Shown here: positions 27,714-35,777 of the stretch, piece after piece
Layout of the letters: each line of letters starts with the position of its first letter
Position numbering within the stretch: the stretch's first letter is position 1
Made by a program: the position numbers and the translations under genes
The notes under the pieces: generated by a model
Seen by the model: only the letters and a program-made list of their open reading frames with translations
What the model was told of the DNA's origin: nothing
Databases searched by the model: none
Assembly (NCBI RefSeq): GCF_030697065.1
Contig: NZ_JAUYQU010000140.1
Span: forward strand, 1 to 59,283
Reading direction: 5' to 3'
DNA from: Bradyrhizobium sp.
GTDB taxonomy: Bacteria > Pseudomonadota > Alphaproteobacteria > Rhizobiales > Xanthobacteraceae
DNA length: 59,283 nt

Positions 27714-27742
27714 TTGCCCCTGCCCCGCCAATCGGCTAAATG
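27714..27742 (+). promoter_or_regulatory. Promoter of tRNA-Arg
   Basis: TTGCCC (27714-27719), 17-bp spacer, TAAATG (27737-27742). The tRNA begins 10 nt after the -10 element, consistent with a very short 5' leader. Confidence 0.55.
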
Positions 27743-27751
27743 AGCTCTCAC

Positions 27752-27828
27752 GCACCCGTAGCTCAGCTGGATAGAGCGTTGCCCTCCGAAGGCAAAGGTC
27801 ACACGTTCGAATCGTGTCGGGTGCGCCA
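27752..27828 (+). tRNA. tRNA-Arg (anticodon CCG)
   Basis: A 77-nt gene with encoded CCA. The acceptor stem GCACCCG pairs with CGGGTGC; the D-arm has GCTCAGCTGGATAGAGC; the anticodon stem is TTGCC/GGCAA with loop CTCCGAA, giving anticodon CCG. The T-arm is CACACGTTCGAATCGTGT-like with TTCGAAT. It reads CGG codons, abundant in this GC-rich genome. Confidence 0.97.
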
Positions 27829-27889
27829 TTACCCCTTCCGATGCCGCGGACAGCCCCCCGAACGGCATGCCGCTTCCCGGGGACGGGCG

Positions 27890-28918
27890 CTATTTCTCGC
27901 TTGAAGCTTGCCGCGCGTCCAGAAGACGCTGATAGACCGCCGATTGCCGGAAGCTGTGCAGGAACGCGTCCGGCGCCAGCCGCTGGCGCATCGGATTGGC
28001 CATCAGATGGCGGTGGGCTTTCAGCACCAGATCGAACTGGCATGCCTTGTCGGCCGCTTCCTCGAGTGAACGGAAGTAGAATGGGTAGTCCGCACCGAGA
28101 TACTCGACGACGGCGGGAAGCGGGTTGACGAGCAGCGGCGTTCCACGCGCGATGCATTCGATGACGGCGTTGTTCGCACTGGCGCAAAGCAGGTCGAGAA
28201 ACACGATGTTGCGGGTGAGCCAGTCATCGTATTCGGAGGGCGGCAGATAGCTGTTTTCGATCGTGTTGTCGCGGTGCCTGCCGTCGAGCTTCCGGTTGCG
28301 CCATTCATGAACGAACTCAAGTCGCGACAGCCCCTTCTGGGTCTTGTCGAGAAGCGCGTCGCCGAGTTTCAGGCGTATCTTGCGGTAAGGCGACGTCGTA
28401 TCGAGCGGAAGATACTGGATCGACAATGTCCGGCGCAGCCACCAGCCGATGGAGATGATTTTCTTGTCGGCATTGGCGAGGAACGATTCGAAATCGAACA
28501 GGGCGGACGGGATCTCGGTTGGATGAACCAGTGCCGACACCGCGACGCCGACCCGCGCGCGCAGGAATCCGGCCAGATCGTCCGACAACGTGAAGAGCCC
28601 CAGGCAATGCGGAAGGCTTTGCTGGAACCTGTCCGATGCCACCACATGCTCGATCCTCGGTCCGTCGGGAAACCATGCCGGCAAGGAATGGGGATTGTGG
28701 AAGAAGCCGGTCCAGGGACGCGTGAACGGAAGATCCTGCTGGTAGCGCGGGTTCAGTTCCCGGCTGAAAGTCCTGTCGAGAAAGCCATCAAACAGGACGC
28801 CCGCATCGGAATGCTCCGGCCGCAGCGCATCGATGGCGATCGCCCAACCCGACCGGTGATGACCGAACACCTCCTGTTCGCCGATCCGGATCGTGCCGCG
28901 CGGCTGCGAATGGTTCAT
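27890..28918 (-). CDS. Putative glycosyltransferase of the HprK/PqqD operon
   Basis: A 342-residue protein. The C-terminal half has NNAVIECIARGTPLLVNPLPAVVEYLG and FYFRSLEEAADKA, the style of a GT4/GT-B sugar-nucleotide-binding domain, where the conserved Glu sits before GTPL. The N-terminal half (GWAIAIDALRPEHSDAGVLFDGF) is unfamiliar. No signal or membrane segment. It probably transfers a sugar, but donor and acceptor are unknown. It starts at ATG 28918, overlapping the nucleotidyltransferase stop by 4 nt (ATGA), so it is the last gene of the operon. The tRNA-Arg gene lies 61 bp beyond its stop on the opposite strand. Confidence 0.65.
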   Translation of the reverse strand: MNHSQPRGTIRIGEQEVFGHHRSGWAIAIDALRPEHSDAGVLFDGFLDRTFSRELNPRYQQDLPFTRPWTGFFHNPHSLPAWFPDGPRIEHVVASDRFQQSLPHCLGLFTLSDDLAGFLRARVGVAVSALVHPTEIPSALFDFESFLANADKKIISIGWWLRRTLSIQYLPLDTTSPYRKIRLKLGDALLDKTQKGLSRLEFVHEWRNRKLDGRHRDNTIENSYLPPSEYDDWLTRNIVFLDLLCASANNAVIECIARGTPLLVNPLPAVVEYLGADYPFYFRSLEEAADKACQFDLVLKAHRHLMANPMRQRLAPDAFLHSFRQSAVYQRLLDARQASSEK

Positions 28919-30510
28919 GGCTGGTCGCATCGCAGGGTGACGCTCAGAACGGCAATTCCGAGCGGACGCGGATCGCCGGGGGCAAACCAAGGATCGCATA
29001 CGAGTTCGATGCGCTGCTCCTCCCGGTCGACGCGCGCAGCGAGCGGGAGGGGCACGATGATGGTCGTTCCGTCAACCCGGATCGAGTTCCCGGGAATCAG
29101 CGTGCGATTGAGCCGGACACGGAAGCGCTCGAGGAACCCGGCGTCGAGCGGCCGGACCTCCTGCACCTTCAACGCGAGCACCCCGTGTTGCGGGGAGACC
29201 GGCGCCAGGAAGGATGCGTGCGGTTCCGACCAGCGAAGAAAGCCGTCCGAAACATCCTCCGGCGGAAACCAGCCGACCCAGCCGGTCTCCTGAAACAGCG
29301 AGAGCTCGGACGTGGTCCTGTCGCCTCGCCACCATCGCGCGAGCTTGCGGTATCGGGCCTTGATCCCTTCCTGGACCGCGCGAAGCTGAAGTCGCGTGAG
29401 GCGGTGGAGCGTGGGAGCCAGCGGTCCCTCAAAATTGTTGACGGCACGGATGTAGTCGGCAAGGCGCAGACCGCGAAATCGGCGCCGAACACGCAGATAC
29501 GACGGAATATGGGATGGCAGCTCGCGCCAGAATGGATGACAGCCGGGCGTGCGCCGAACCTCAAGCGCCAGTTCGGCACGGGACGACATCGTGCTATCCC
29601 AGCGCGGAACGCTTTGCAGGGCAGCGATCGCTTCCGGTTGCTGCAGCTTGCCGGCGAGATACTCCAGCGTAAGACCGACGTGCTGCGACAGGCCGAGACG
29701 CGCGGCAAGCGCCTGAAGCACATGCCAGTCCAGCGCGCCTCCATACCTGATCTGGAAGAAGGCATCCGCAAGCCAGCGCATCGGTGGCGTCGGATTATAG
29801 CGCAAGCCGTGCTCGCATGTATGAATCAGGCTGCATTCGGGGGACAGCAAACGATAATGGATACCGTCGAGCGCGATGGTTCGCGCCGACTGCCAGATGT
29901 CAGCCATGATCGACGGATCGAGAGGACGGCCGTGGAAGAATTCCCAGTGAAGATCGATCTGGCTGTCGCCACGATAGAACTGACAGGCATGAGTGGCCAT
30001 CGGCAGCAGGTCGAGATTGTGGAAGTTCGCTCTCCAGCCCGTGCTCGTCAGCGCCTTGATCGCCTGGCTCAACTGGCTGCGGGGGACCGCGATATCGACA
30101 TCCGACATCAGCCGATTGGCATCGGGATAGGCATTCACATTGAGGGCGGCTCCCTTGAGCAGCATGATATCGATTCCGGCCGAACTGAGCGTGCTCCCGA
30201 TCTCGCGGATATCCCGGCGAAATCTCTGATGCATGACCCATGCGTGGCGCACGACGCCGCGCAGCCGGTCGTGATCGCGATAGGTCTCTCCCCAGTGTTT
30301 GAGGCGCTCGTAGAGCAGCATCAGGAACAGGTTGAGACCGTTGTCGACGAAGAACAGATCATCGGCCCGGCTCCAGTCGCGAAAGGCGGCCCGCGCCGCG
30401 CCGCCATCGTCGAGCAAGGAGGCCTTGATCAGCAATTCCTGATTGGCGTTCGGCCACACGCCATGAGGCCAGACGGGACGAAAACGGTCCTGACCCGACT
30501 GCGCGTTCAT
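28915..30510 (-). CDS. Nucleotidyltransferase-family protein (NTP_transf_5 type)
   Basis: A 531-residue protein. LLKGAALNVNAYPDANRLMSD at 117-137 and SDVDIAVPRSQLSQAI from 136 give the nucleotidyltransferase fold with its acidic DxD pair (D137/D139). The following HLDLH-like IDLHWEFFHGRPLD (after QFYRGDSQ) and HTCEHGLRYNPTPPMRWLADAFF match the family PF14907-style architecture, commonly encoded beside lasso-peptide and exopolysaccharide genes. The C-terminal 200 residues (LRLADYIRAVNNFEGPL, then a beta-rich part) are unassigned. It is presumably an AMP-, UMP- or sugar-transfer enzyme of unknown target. It starts at ATG 30510, overlapping the GT2 stop by 4 nt. Confidence 0.75.
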   Translation of the reverse strand: MNAQSGQDRFRPVWPHGVWPNANQELLIKASLLDDGGAARAAFRDWSRADDLFFVDNGLNLFLMLLYERLKHWGETYRDHDRLRGVVRHAWVMHQRFRRDIREIGSTLSSAGIDIMLLKGAALNVNAYPDANRLMSDVDIAVPRSQLSQAIKALTSTGWRANFHNLDLLPMATHACQFYRGDSQIDLHWEFFHGRPLDPSIMADIWQSARTIALDGIHYRLLSPECSLIHTCEHGLRYNPTPPMRWLADAFFQIRYGGALDWHVLQALAARLGLSQHVGLTLEYLAGKLQQPEAIAALQSVPRWDSTMSSRAELALEVRRTPGCHPFWRELPSHIPSYLRVRRRFRGLRLADYIRAVNNFEGPLAPTLHRLTRLQLRAVQEGIKARYRKLARWWRGDRTTSELSLFQETGWVGWFPPEDVSDGFLRWSEPHASFLAPVSPQHGVLALKVQEVRPLDAGFLERFRVRLNRTLIPGNSIRVDGTTIIVPLPLAARVDREEQRIELVCDPWFAPGDPRPLGIAVLSVTLRCDQP

Positions 30511-31175
30511 TTCGTCTTGCCGGTCCTGCGCAGCCTGTGCACGAGGTTGGCATATTGAGTGCCGGCAGATCGGGAGAGACTGGCTTCGTGAAGCCTCCGG
30601 TAAACGACGACCTGTTCCATCTGCTGAATGGGCGCGCCGCGCGATTGCGCCCTCGTGATCCAGTCGAGAAAGTCGCCGATGCGCAGCGCAGCGTCGAAGG
30701 GACCGACCAGATCGAACACGCTGGCACGCATCATCGCAGCGCTCGGCACATAGCCCGGTCGGACGGCGGAGTGATCGACCGTGCTGCTGTCGAGAGCAAG
30801 ACGTTCCTGCTCCGTACGGAAAGTCAGCTGTTTGCCCAATGCAATGGCGCAACGGGGATCATGCTCCAGCACCGCGCGCTGTTGTTCGAGACGCCGGGGC
30901 GCCATCAAATCGTCGGCGTCCAGCAGGGCAATGGCTTCGCCATGCGCCGCGGCGAGGCCGCGATTGCGCGCCGCCGCAACCCCCGCATTGGGCTGCGCAA
31001 TCAACGTGACGCGCGTGCCGAACTTACCGACGCAGTCGGACGTGTGGTCCGTGGAGCCATCGTCGACGACGATGATCTCGTCAGGCGCCGCCGACTGGGA
31101 CAGAACGCTGTCGATGGCGTCGCCAATAAAGCGACCGGCGTTCCAGGCGGGGATGACGACGCTGATCGATATCAT
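30507..31175 (-). CDS. Family 2 glycosyltransferase
   Basis: A 222-residue GT-A enzyme. It starts ISISVVIPAWNAGRFIGDAI, with EIIVVDDGSTDHT at 33-45 and the metal-binding DADD at 86-89 (ALLDADDLMAPRRLE). QPNAGVAAARNRGLAAAHGE is the usual donor-site helix. Length is short for the family (many are 280-330), so the acceptor domain is minimal. The frame extends upstream, but ATG 31175 overlaps the kinase stop as ATGA and starts the conserved strand directly. Function in the operon: transfer of a sugar to an unidentified acceptor. Confidence 0.88.
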   Translation of the reverse strand: MISISVVIPAWNAGRFIGDAIDSVLSQSAAPDEIIVVDDGSTDHTSDCVGKFGTRVTLIAQPNAGVAAARNRGLAAAHGEAIALLDADDLMAPRRLEQQRAVLEHDPRCAIALGKQLTFRTEQERLALDSSTVDHSAVRPGYVPSAAMMRASVFDLVGPFDAALRIGDFLDWITRAQSRGAPIQQMEQVVVYRRLHEASLSRSAGTQYANLVHRLRRTGKTK

Positions 31176-32275
31176 GATGCGTGAGGAACCGGATGTGCCT
31201 GCACCGTCGAGCCTGTCTGCCCGGCGAGAAGGATCAGTTCGGCGATACGAGGCGGGATTGCCTCTCGATGCGTGCCAATGTTGAGCCACCAGGACGGCAT
31301 GTGGCGGGCAAGGGTCGTCAGCCACTTGATGCCTTCCGGGCTGGCCGGCGTGAGAGCCAGGGTCGACGGCACCAGCGCACGCCAGGTTTCCCCGGGCTTG
31401 GCCGGCGAGAAGGTCGTCTCCGACTTTCCGGTGATGCGCGGGAGCAGGATTGCAGCCAGCCGACGCTGCCGCGGCAACCGGCCGGCAAACGCCGGATGGA
31501 GATAGAATGTCGGCTTGCCGTCGCCGCGGACTGAATCGTCGAGTGGCGCAAGGTTTTGCGTGAAGCGCTCCACGTCATGGGGCAGCAGCTTGCAGGCGTT
31601 GTACAGGCTGAAGGCATGCCACTCGCCGCCGAGCTTGCGCGCCAGAAAGACATCGTCGCCAAGGCACTCGAGGGCGGAATGGTGCAGGCACGCGAAGGCC
31701 GTGCTGGACTTGCCCGCCCGGTAGGTTCCGGCCAGCGCCACTGCGGATCGCCCGTCCGCGACGACGGCGCCATGGATCAGATGGCCATCATGCTCCCTGA
31801 ACCATCGATGCAGGAGATCGCGAAAAGGCGTTGCCATGTCCCAGGCTGGAATGAGGGTGACGTTCCGGAACGACGACAATGCAATGCGCCGGGCCGGCGC
31901 GATCAGGTCGAGGCGCCCGCCATCGCCGGGAGTGAAGTTCGCCGAAGGCGCGTCCGGCGAGGTATCGGATTGCGACCAGCGCTGACCCGCGGCCGTCCAT
32001 TCATCATTTGTAAGCTGGATTGGCGGCGATTCACTGACCTGCGCAATGATCGTCAGTTCGGCAGGACTGTCAAACGCGGCAGCAAGGTGCGCCAGCGATG
32101 GATGCAGTCGGGAGTAGAGCTTTTCGGAAAGATAGTGGACCGCGATATGCTGCGCTCCAATCTCGTAACTGCAGCGCACGGCGGGTGTAATCGATCGCAC
32201 ATAATCCAGCAGCCGATCGGCCTGATCGCTTGAAACCGGCGATGTCCGCGGCGTATTCACATCACCTGCGAACAA
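31172..32275 (-). CDS. HprK-related kinase (HprK-related kinase A type)
   Basis: A 367-residue protein whose C-terminal half resembles the HPr kinase/phosphorylase P-loop fold: HLIHGAVV near 165-172, Walker A GTYRAGKSS at 183-191, and a Walker B-like CLGDDVFL at 204-211. The N-terminal 160 residues are unassigned. No ptsH or PTS genes are nearby, so the target is unlikely to be HPr; related kinases beside PqqD-like proteins are believed to act on peptides or sugars, and in paeninodin-type lasso clusters an HprK-like kinase phosphorylates the precursor. It begins at TTG 32275 after AAGG, a rare start codon. The gene order PqqD-kinase matches the HPr-rel-A system name used in TIGRFAM annotations, recalled from memory. 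Confidence 0.78.
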   Translation of the reverse strand: MFAGDVNTPRTSPVSSDQADRLLDYVRSITPAVRCSYEIGAQHIAVHYLSEKLYSRLHPSLAHLAAAFDSPAELTIIAQVSESPPIQLTNDEWTAAGQRWSQSDTSPDAPSANFTPGDGGRLDLIAPARRIALSSFRNVTLIPAWDMATPFRDLLHRWFREHDGHLIHGAVVADGRSAVALAGTYRAGKSSTAFACLHHSALECLGDDVFLARKLGGEWHAFSLYNACKLLPHDVERFTQNLAPLDDSVRGDGKPTFYLHPAFAGRLPRQRRLAAILLPRITGKSETTFSPAKPGETWRALVPSTLALTPASPEGIKWLTTLARHMPSWWLNIGTHREAIPPRIAELILLAGQTGSTVQAHPVPHAS

Positions 32276-32284
32276 TTGTTTGCC

Positions 32285-32716
32285 TTATGTCGTGATCAGA
32301 TGCGGCCAACCAGCCTCATCGGTATCATGCACGATGTCCGCAAGCAGAAGCTCGCGCAACTCGTCAAACTCTTCGACCACCGGCGTTGCATAGGCTTGCG
32401 CCGACGTGAGCCGCACCGGCTCCTCGGCGGTCTGCGTCAGCAAACCTTCGTCATGCAGGCGCGCCAGGAACAAGTTGATTTCCTGGCTGGCGCCTGGTGG
32501 CGCATCGGCGAATGCCGCGCTCAGCGATTCCGCGGTTGCCGGACCTTTTTCCAGCAGGCTCCACAGCTCGGCGGCCGTATCGTGAAAGCTGAAATAGGAT
32601 CCCGTTCCGAGGTTAACGGCGATGATTTCGTCATCGAACCTGTTGTGTGAAATCTGAGCCTCGAGGATCTTGTAAGCGGCTGTCACATTGCGGTCCTCGG
32701 GTCCGGAAACGGACAT
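32285..32716 (-). CDS. PqqD-family peptide-chaperone-like protein (HPr-rel-A system)
   Basis: A 143-residue protein. The core NRFDDEIIAVNLGTGSYFSF, DTAAELWSLLEKGPATAESL and FLARLHDEGLL is the PqqD winged fold that in RiPP pathways binds a leader peptide (RRE). A 55-residue C-terminal extension (EEPVRLTSAQAYATPVVEEF) is added. No radical SAM or cyclase gene is present. ATG 32716 lies only about 9 nt after the predicted transcription start; GTG 32686, preceded by GAGGACCGCAAT, is an alternative start. No precursor peptide could be identified between this gene and 33073. First gene of the operon. Confidence 0.75.
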   Translation of the reverse strand: MSVSGPEDRNVTAAYKILEAQISHNRFDDEIIAVNLGTGSYFSFHDTAAELWSLLEKGPATAESLSAAFADAPPGASQEINLFLARLHDEGLLTQTAEEPVRLTSAQAYATPVVEEFDELRELLLADIVHDTDEAGWPHLITT

Positions 32717-32731
32717 TACTGTAGCTGGCAG

Positions 32732-32760
32732 AATATACTGCAGCGGCGAAATCGCGTCAA
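32732..32760 (-). promoter_or_regulatory. Strong sigma-70-type promoter of the PqqD/HprK operon
   Basis: On the minus strand TTGACG (32760-32755), 17-bp spacer, TATATT (32737-32732). Five of six -35 and five of six -10 bases match consensus. The expected transcription start near 32725 lies about 9 nt before the first ATG, so the message may be almost leaderless. Confidence 0.7.
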
Positions 32761-33073
32761 ACGACGCACCCGACGATCCGTACCGGTCGGCGTCAGCGAC
32801 GGTACTTCGGCAATGACCAAATCTGCGCCATCGCCCGCATCGAGGCTGCCTGATCGATGGTCAACCGGACGGTCGAAGACACCTCCGTCCCTGCTCTCCT
32901 GGATGGCTGCAACGGACCACAGGTCGAATTGCCATGTTACCCAGTCGATGATAGATGCCAGAATGCCCGTCGGATTTGCGCCGGGCCGCCATCGGGCGTA
33001 GCTTGGGCACCTGAACAGTTTGTTTTCGGCAATTGCCGGTGCCTTCTTCAGCAGTTTGCCAGATTGTGACCAA

Positions 33074-34072
33074 ATGGACGACGAGTTTTCGCGCGAGTTA
33101 CTCGAACGCCTGAGGGCAATCGAGGAGCGACTGGACGGCCTTGAGAAGAGTCAGAGCCAGTTGCAGGAGGCCTACGCAAGGTCTCGCGCCCATCTTCGCC
33201 GGTCCTGGCTGCGTCCGCCGATGTGGACATTCGAACAGCATACGCCCCGCAGGCTCAATCTGCGTTCCTTTCCGGGTCCGCCAGCCCTGCCCGGTCGCGT
33301 GCCCGCCATCGCCATCGTGACGCCAAGCTTCAATCACGCACCATTCCTGGCAGCGACCATCGACAGCATCCTCGGGCAGAATTACCCGGCGCTGTTCTAT
33401 CATGTGCAGGACGGCGGCTCCGAGGACGGCAGCGTCGAGATCCTGAAGAGCTACAACGACAGGATCAGCTGGCAAAGCGCGCCGGACCAGGGGCAGGCCG
33501 ACGCGATCAACCGCGGCTTCGCGGGCGTCGACTGCGAGATCATGGCCTATCTCAACAGTGACGACACCCTGCTGCCGGGAGCGCTGGCCTGCGTAGCCAA
33601 TTTCTTCGCGGAGAGACCTGATATCGACATCGTCTACGGGCACCGCATTTTCATCGATTATGGCGGCTCTGAAATCGGGCGCGCCATCTTGCCAGCGCAT
33701 AGCGACGAGGCGCTTCGCTATGCCGGATATGTGCCACAGGAAACCATGTTCTGGCGGCGCCGCGTATGGGACGCCGTCGGACCGATCGACGTCAACTTTC
33801 AGTATGCGCTGGACTGGGACTTCATGTTGCGAGCGCAGGCCGCCGGATTCAAATTCGCGCGGATGCGCAGGTTTCTCGCCTGCTTTCGTGTGCATGACGA
33901 ACAGAAGACCACCAGGAACTACGAACTCGGGCGAAAGGAGATGCAAATCCTTCGCTTGAGGCATCTGGGACACCTGCCCAGCCAGATCGAAATATCCCGC
34001 GCCATCGCGCCCTATTTGCTTCGTCAGTTTATCTTTCACTGGAGCTACCGGCTCGGCCTGACGAGACGATGA
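33074..34072 (+). CDS. Family 2 glycosyltransferase with N-terminal coiled coil
   Basis: A 332-residue protein. Residues 5-35 (SRELLERLRAIEERLDGL and following heptads) form a likely coiled coil, then a GT-A domain: AIAIVTPSFNHAPFLAATID, HVQDGGSEDGSVEIL and the metal-binding DD in YLNSDDTLLPGAL. RRRVWDAVGPIDVNFQYALDWDF is the acceptor-side motif of GT2 enzymes that read 'DWD'. It is divergent from the PqqD/HprK operon (357 bp spacer) and may share its pathway. ATG 33074 is preferred because the upstream extension is unconserved. Confidence 0.86.
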   Translation: MDDEFSRELLERLRAIEERLDGLEKSQSQLQEAYARSRAHLRRSWLRPPMWTFEQHTPRRLNLRSFPGPPALPGRVPAIAIVTPSFNHAPFLAATIDSILGQNYPALFYHVQDGGSEDGSVEILKSYNDRISWQSAPDQGQADAINRGFAGVDCEIMAYLNSDDTLLPGALACVANFFAERPDIDIVYGHRIFIDYGGSEIGRAILPAHSDEALRYAGYVPQETMFWRRRVWDAVGPIDVNFQYALDWDFMLRAQAAGFKFARMRRFLACFRVHDEQKTTRNYELGRKEMQILRLRHLGHLPSQIEISRAIAPYLLRQFIFHWSYRLGLTRR

Positions 34073-34101
34073 TCGGCGCGATCGTCCGGCGGTGGTCCCT
34101 G

Positions 34102-34779
34102 CTATCTGGCGGTCGCGGCAAGCCATCCCGGCACCGGCCGCCGCTGGCTCGACAGGTAGCCCGCCATCGTGGACACAACCGGCATGACGGATGGACGCGA
34201 GGTCATGCGCTCGCGCCAAGCCAGCAGCTTCGGCGTTTCCGGCCCCAGCACCGCGCCCATGCGTTCGCCGAACAGAGCTGCCATGTAGAATGCAATGTCT
34301 GCGAAAGTGTAGTCGCCGGCGAGCCATTCGCGATCAACCAGGCGCGCCTCCATCTCCGCGTAATAGCGTGACGCGCCGTCGCGGGCGGCGACCGCTGACG
34401 GATCGTCGGGCCTGTCCTGCAATCCCATCAACCGGACGACATGCGGGAAGTAAACCTCATCGGACTTCAGCTCGAGTTGACGCGCGGTGGCCCGGGCCGC
34501 GGGTTCGCGGGGCCACAGCGGCGGCGCCGGCCGTACGTCCTCCAGGTATTCGAAGATCTGCGTCGAGTCGAAAAGCTCGACGTCGCCGTCGATCAATATC
34601 GGCACCTGGCGCTTCGGATTGACCCGCAGCACCTCGGGATGTCGCGGCTCGTATCCGCGATCGCGATCGTACGGCACCATGACCAGTCGGTGATCGATAT
34701 CCTTCTCGATCAGGGCGATCTGCACCTTCGCACCGAACATGCTCAACGACGCGGAATAAAGGATCATCTCGCCTGCCAT
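34102..34779 (-). CDS. Glutathione S-transferase family protein
   Basis: A 225-residue GST. The thioredoxin-like N-terminal domain has MILYSASLSMFGAKVQIALIEK, VNPKRQVPILIDG with the cis-Pro, and LFDSTQIFEYLED (glutathione gamma-glutamyl site). The helical C-terminal domain follows with WLAGDYTFADIAFYMA, the N-capping box of helix six. It conjugates or isomerises electrophiles using glutathione; the substrate is unknown. The start could be 34791, 34779 or 34767 (M of MILYS); only the last codes directly for strand one. Convergent with the GT2 gene. Confidence 0.85.
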   Translation of the reverse strand: MAGEMILYSASLSMFGAKVQIALIEKDIDHRLVMVPYDRDRGYEPRHPEVLRVNPKRQVPILIDGDVELFDSTQIFEYLEDVRPAPPLWPREPAARATARQLELKSDEVYFPHVVRLMGLQDRPDDPSAVAARDGASRYYAEMEARLVDREWLAGDYTFADIAFYMAALFGERMGAVLGPETPKLLAWRERMTSRPSVMPVVSTMAGYLSSQRRPVPGWLAATAR

Positions 34780-35040
34780 CGATCTGCACATACCGTGTTG
34801 GTCACGTCCCTACCCGGCGCCACGGACCGCAGTCAATCCCCGGCAGCCTGTCAGACCTTCCCGCACCAGCTTCTCATGTTGTGCAGAAAGCCCGGGCTTT
34901 TGACGCGATCGCCCGGGCCGGTCGCCGCATGGATCGTGCAACGCGACCGCGGCGATGGTAACGCGTTCGAAACGATCAGAGACGATAAACAGGATCCAGG
35001 ATTGAACGATCCGGCGCGATTAACCGAAAGAGAAAGCTCC

Positions 35041-35238
35041 ATGAGCGAGCGAATTGAGACGCTGAAGAAGGCGCGCCAGCGCATGGCCGACGACCGCGAT
35101 GCCTTCGCCAAGACGCTGGCCGCCCCGTTCGACCGCGACAAGGCCGAGCGGGCGCGGCTCAAATTCCTCGAGACCCAGGTCCTGATCGACGCCATCGATC
35201 GCGCCATCGCCGGGGAACAGGCGGGGCCGGCCGCCTAA
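35041..35238 (+). CDS. Small helical hypothetical protein (65 aa)
   Basis: A 65-residue highly charged protein (MSERIETLKKARQRMADDRD...), probably a helical hairpin, with heptad-like hydrophobics. GAAAGAGAAAGCTCC precedes the ATG and supports translation. Not recognised. The stop overlaps the stop of the convergent gene by 3 nt. Confidence 0.65.
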   Translation: MSERIETLKKARQRMADDRDAFAKTLAAPFDRDKAERARLKFLETQVLIDAIDRAIAGEQAGPAA

Positions 35239-35696
35239 ATCGCCCTGGGATTGCGCGGGGCCGCTTCGCGGTGACGTCCGATCCGGCTCTTGAACCGGTG
35301 GCCGATCACGATCAGGGCGCCTTCCGGTCGGACGGACGCCTCGGGGACATCGGCCGAACGCCGGACCGGAACCGGCGGCTGGTTATCCTGGGTGACGGCT
35401 TCAAGCGCGTCGAGAAACTCCCGGCCGGCTGCAGTGATTTGCCATCCCTCGGCGTCGCGCAGCACGTAACCGCAGCCGAAAATGTCGATCGCGGCAACCC
35501 GGGCGGCAAGACGTTTGATCCGCGCGCTCCATTCCGCGCCGCTGGCCGAGAGAACCGCGATGTCTCTCTTGAGGGAAGCGAGCGTGGCCCGGCCGCTGTC
35601 GTGACTGGCCAAGACCTTCAGAATGGCAACCTGCAAGCTCACGCGAACGCCCTGGACCGCAACGGTTCTTGTTCTTTTACGCAGTCGTTCAGACAA
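35235..35696 (-). CDS. Hypothetical protein, possible winged-helix fold
   Basis: A 153-residue protein. LQVAILKVLASHDSGRATLASLKRDIAVL and AARVAAIDIFGCGYVLRDAEGWQITAAGREFLDAL have the look of a winged helix with a wing ending in GREFL, as in many small transcription regulators. The C-terminal 50 residues are proline/arginine-rich and poorly ordered. Function unknown. It starts at ATG 35696. Convergent with the preceding small gene. Confidence 0.6.
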   Translation of the reverse strand: MSERLRKRTRTVAVQGVRVSLQVAILKVLASHDSGRATLASLKRDIAVLSASGAEWSARIKRLAARVAAIDIFGCGYVLRDAEGWQITAAGREFLDALEAVTQDNQPPVPVRRSADVPEASVRPEGALIVIGHRFKSRIGRHREAAPRNPRAI

Positions 35697-35777
35697 ATTA
35701 GCTCGCGCCCGGCACGCTCGTCCAGCGCAGCCGGGCAGTTATCCGCAGACTTGAATTCCGCGCGACGGTACGCGGTT

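Noticed and set aside
27714..27828. tRNA-Arg as the attachment site of a complete integrative element
   Set aside because: No integrase gene is adjacent, and the second tRNA copy is inverted and only 83 bp away, which is not a normal attL/attR pair.
32813..33001. 62-codon frame upstream of PqqD as a precursor peptide of the HprK/PqqD operon
   Set aside because: It is on the opposite strand, overlaps no good ribosome binding site, and shows no leader-core design. It may still be worth a conservation check.
35739..35747. A DnaA-box-like TTATCCGCA
   Set aside because: A single imperfect match in an ordinary short gap, without clustering or AT-rich DNA.
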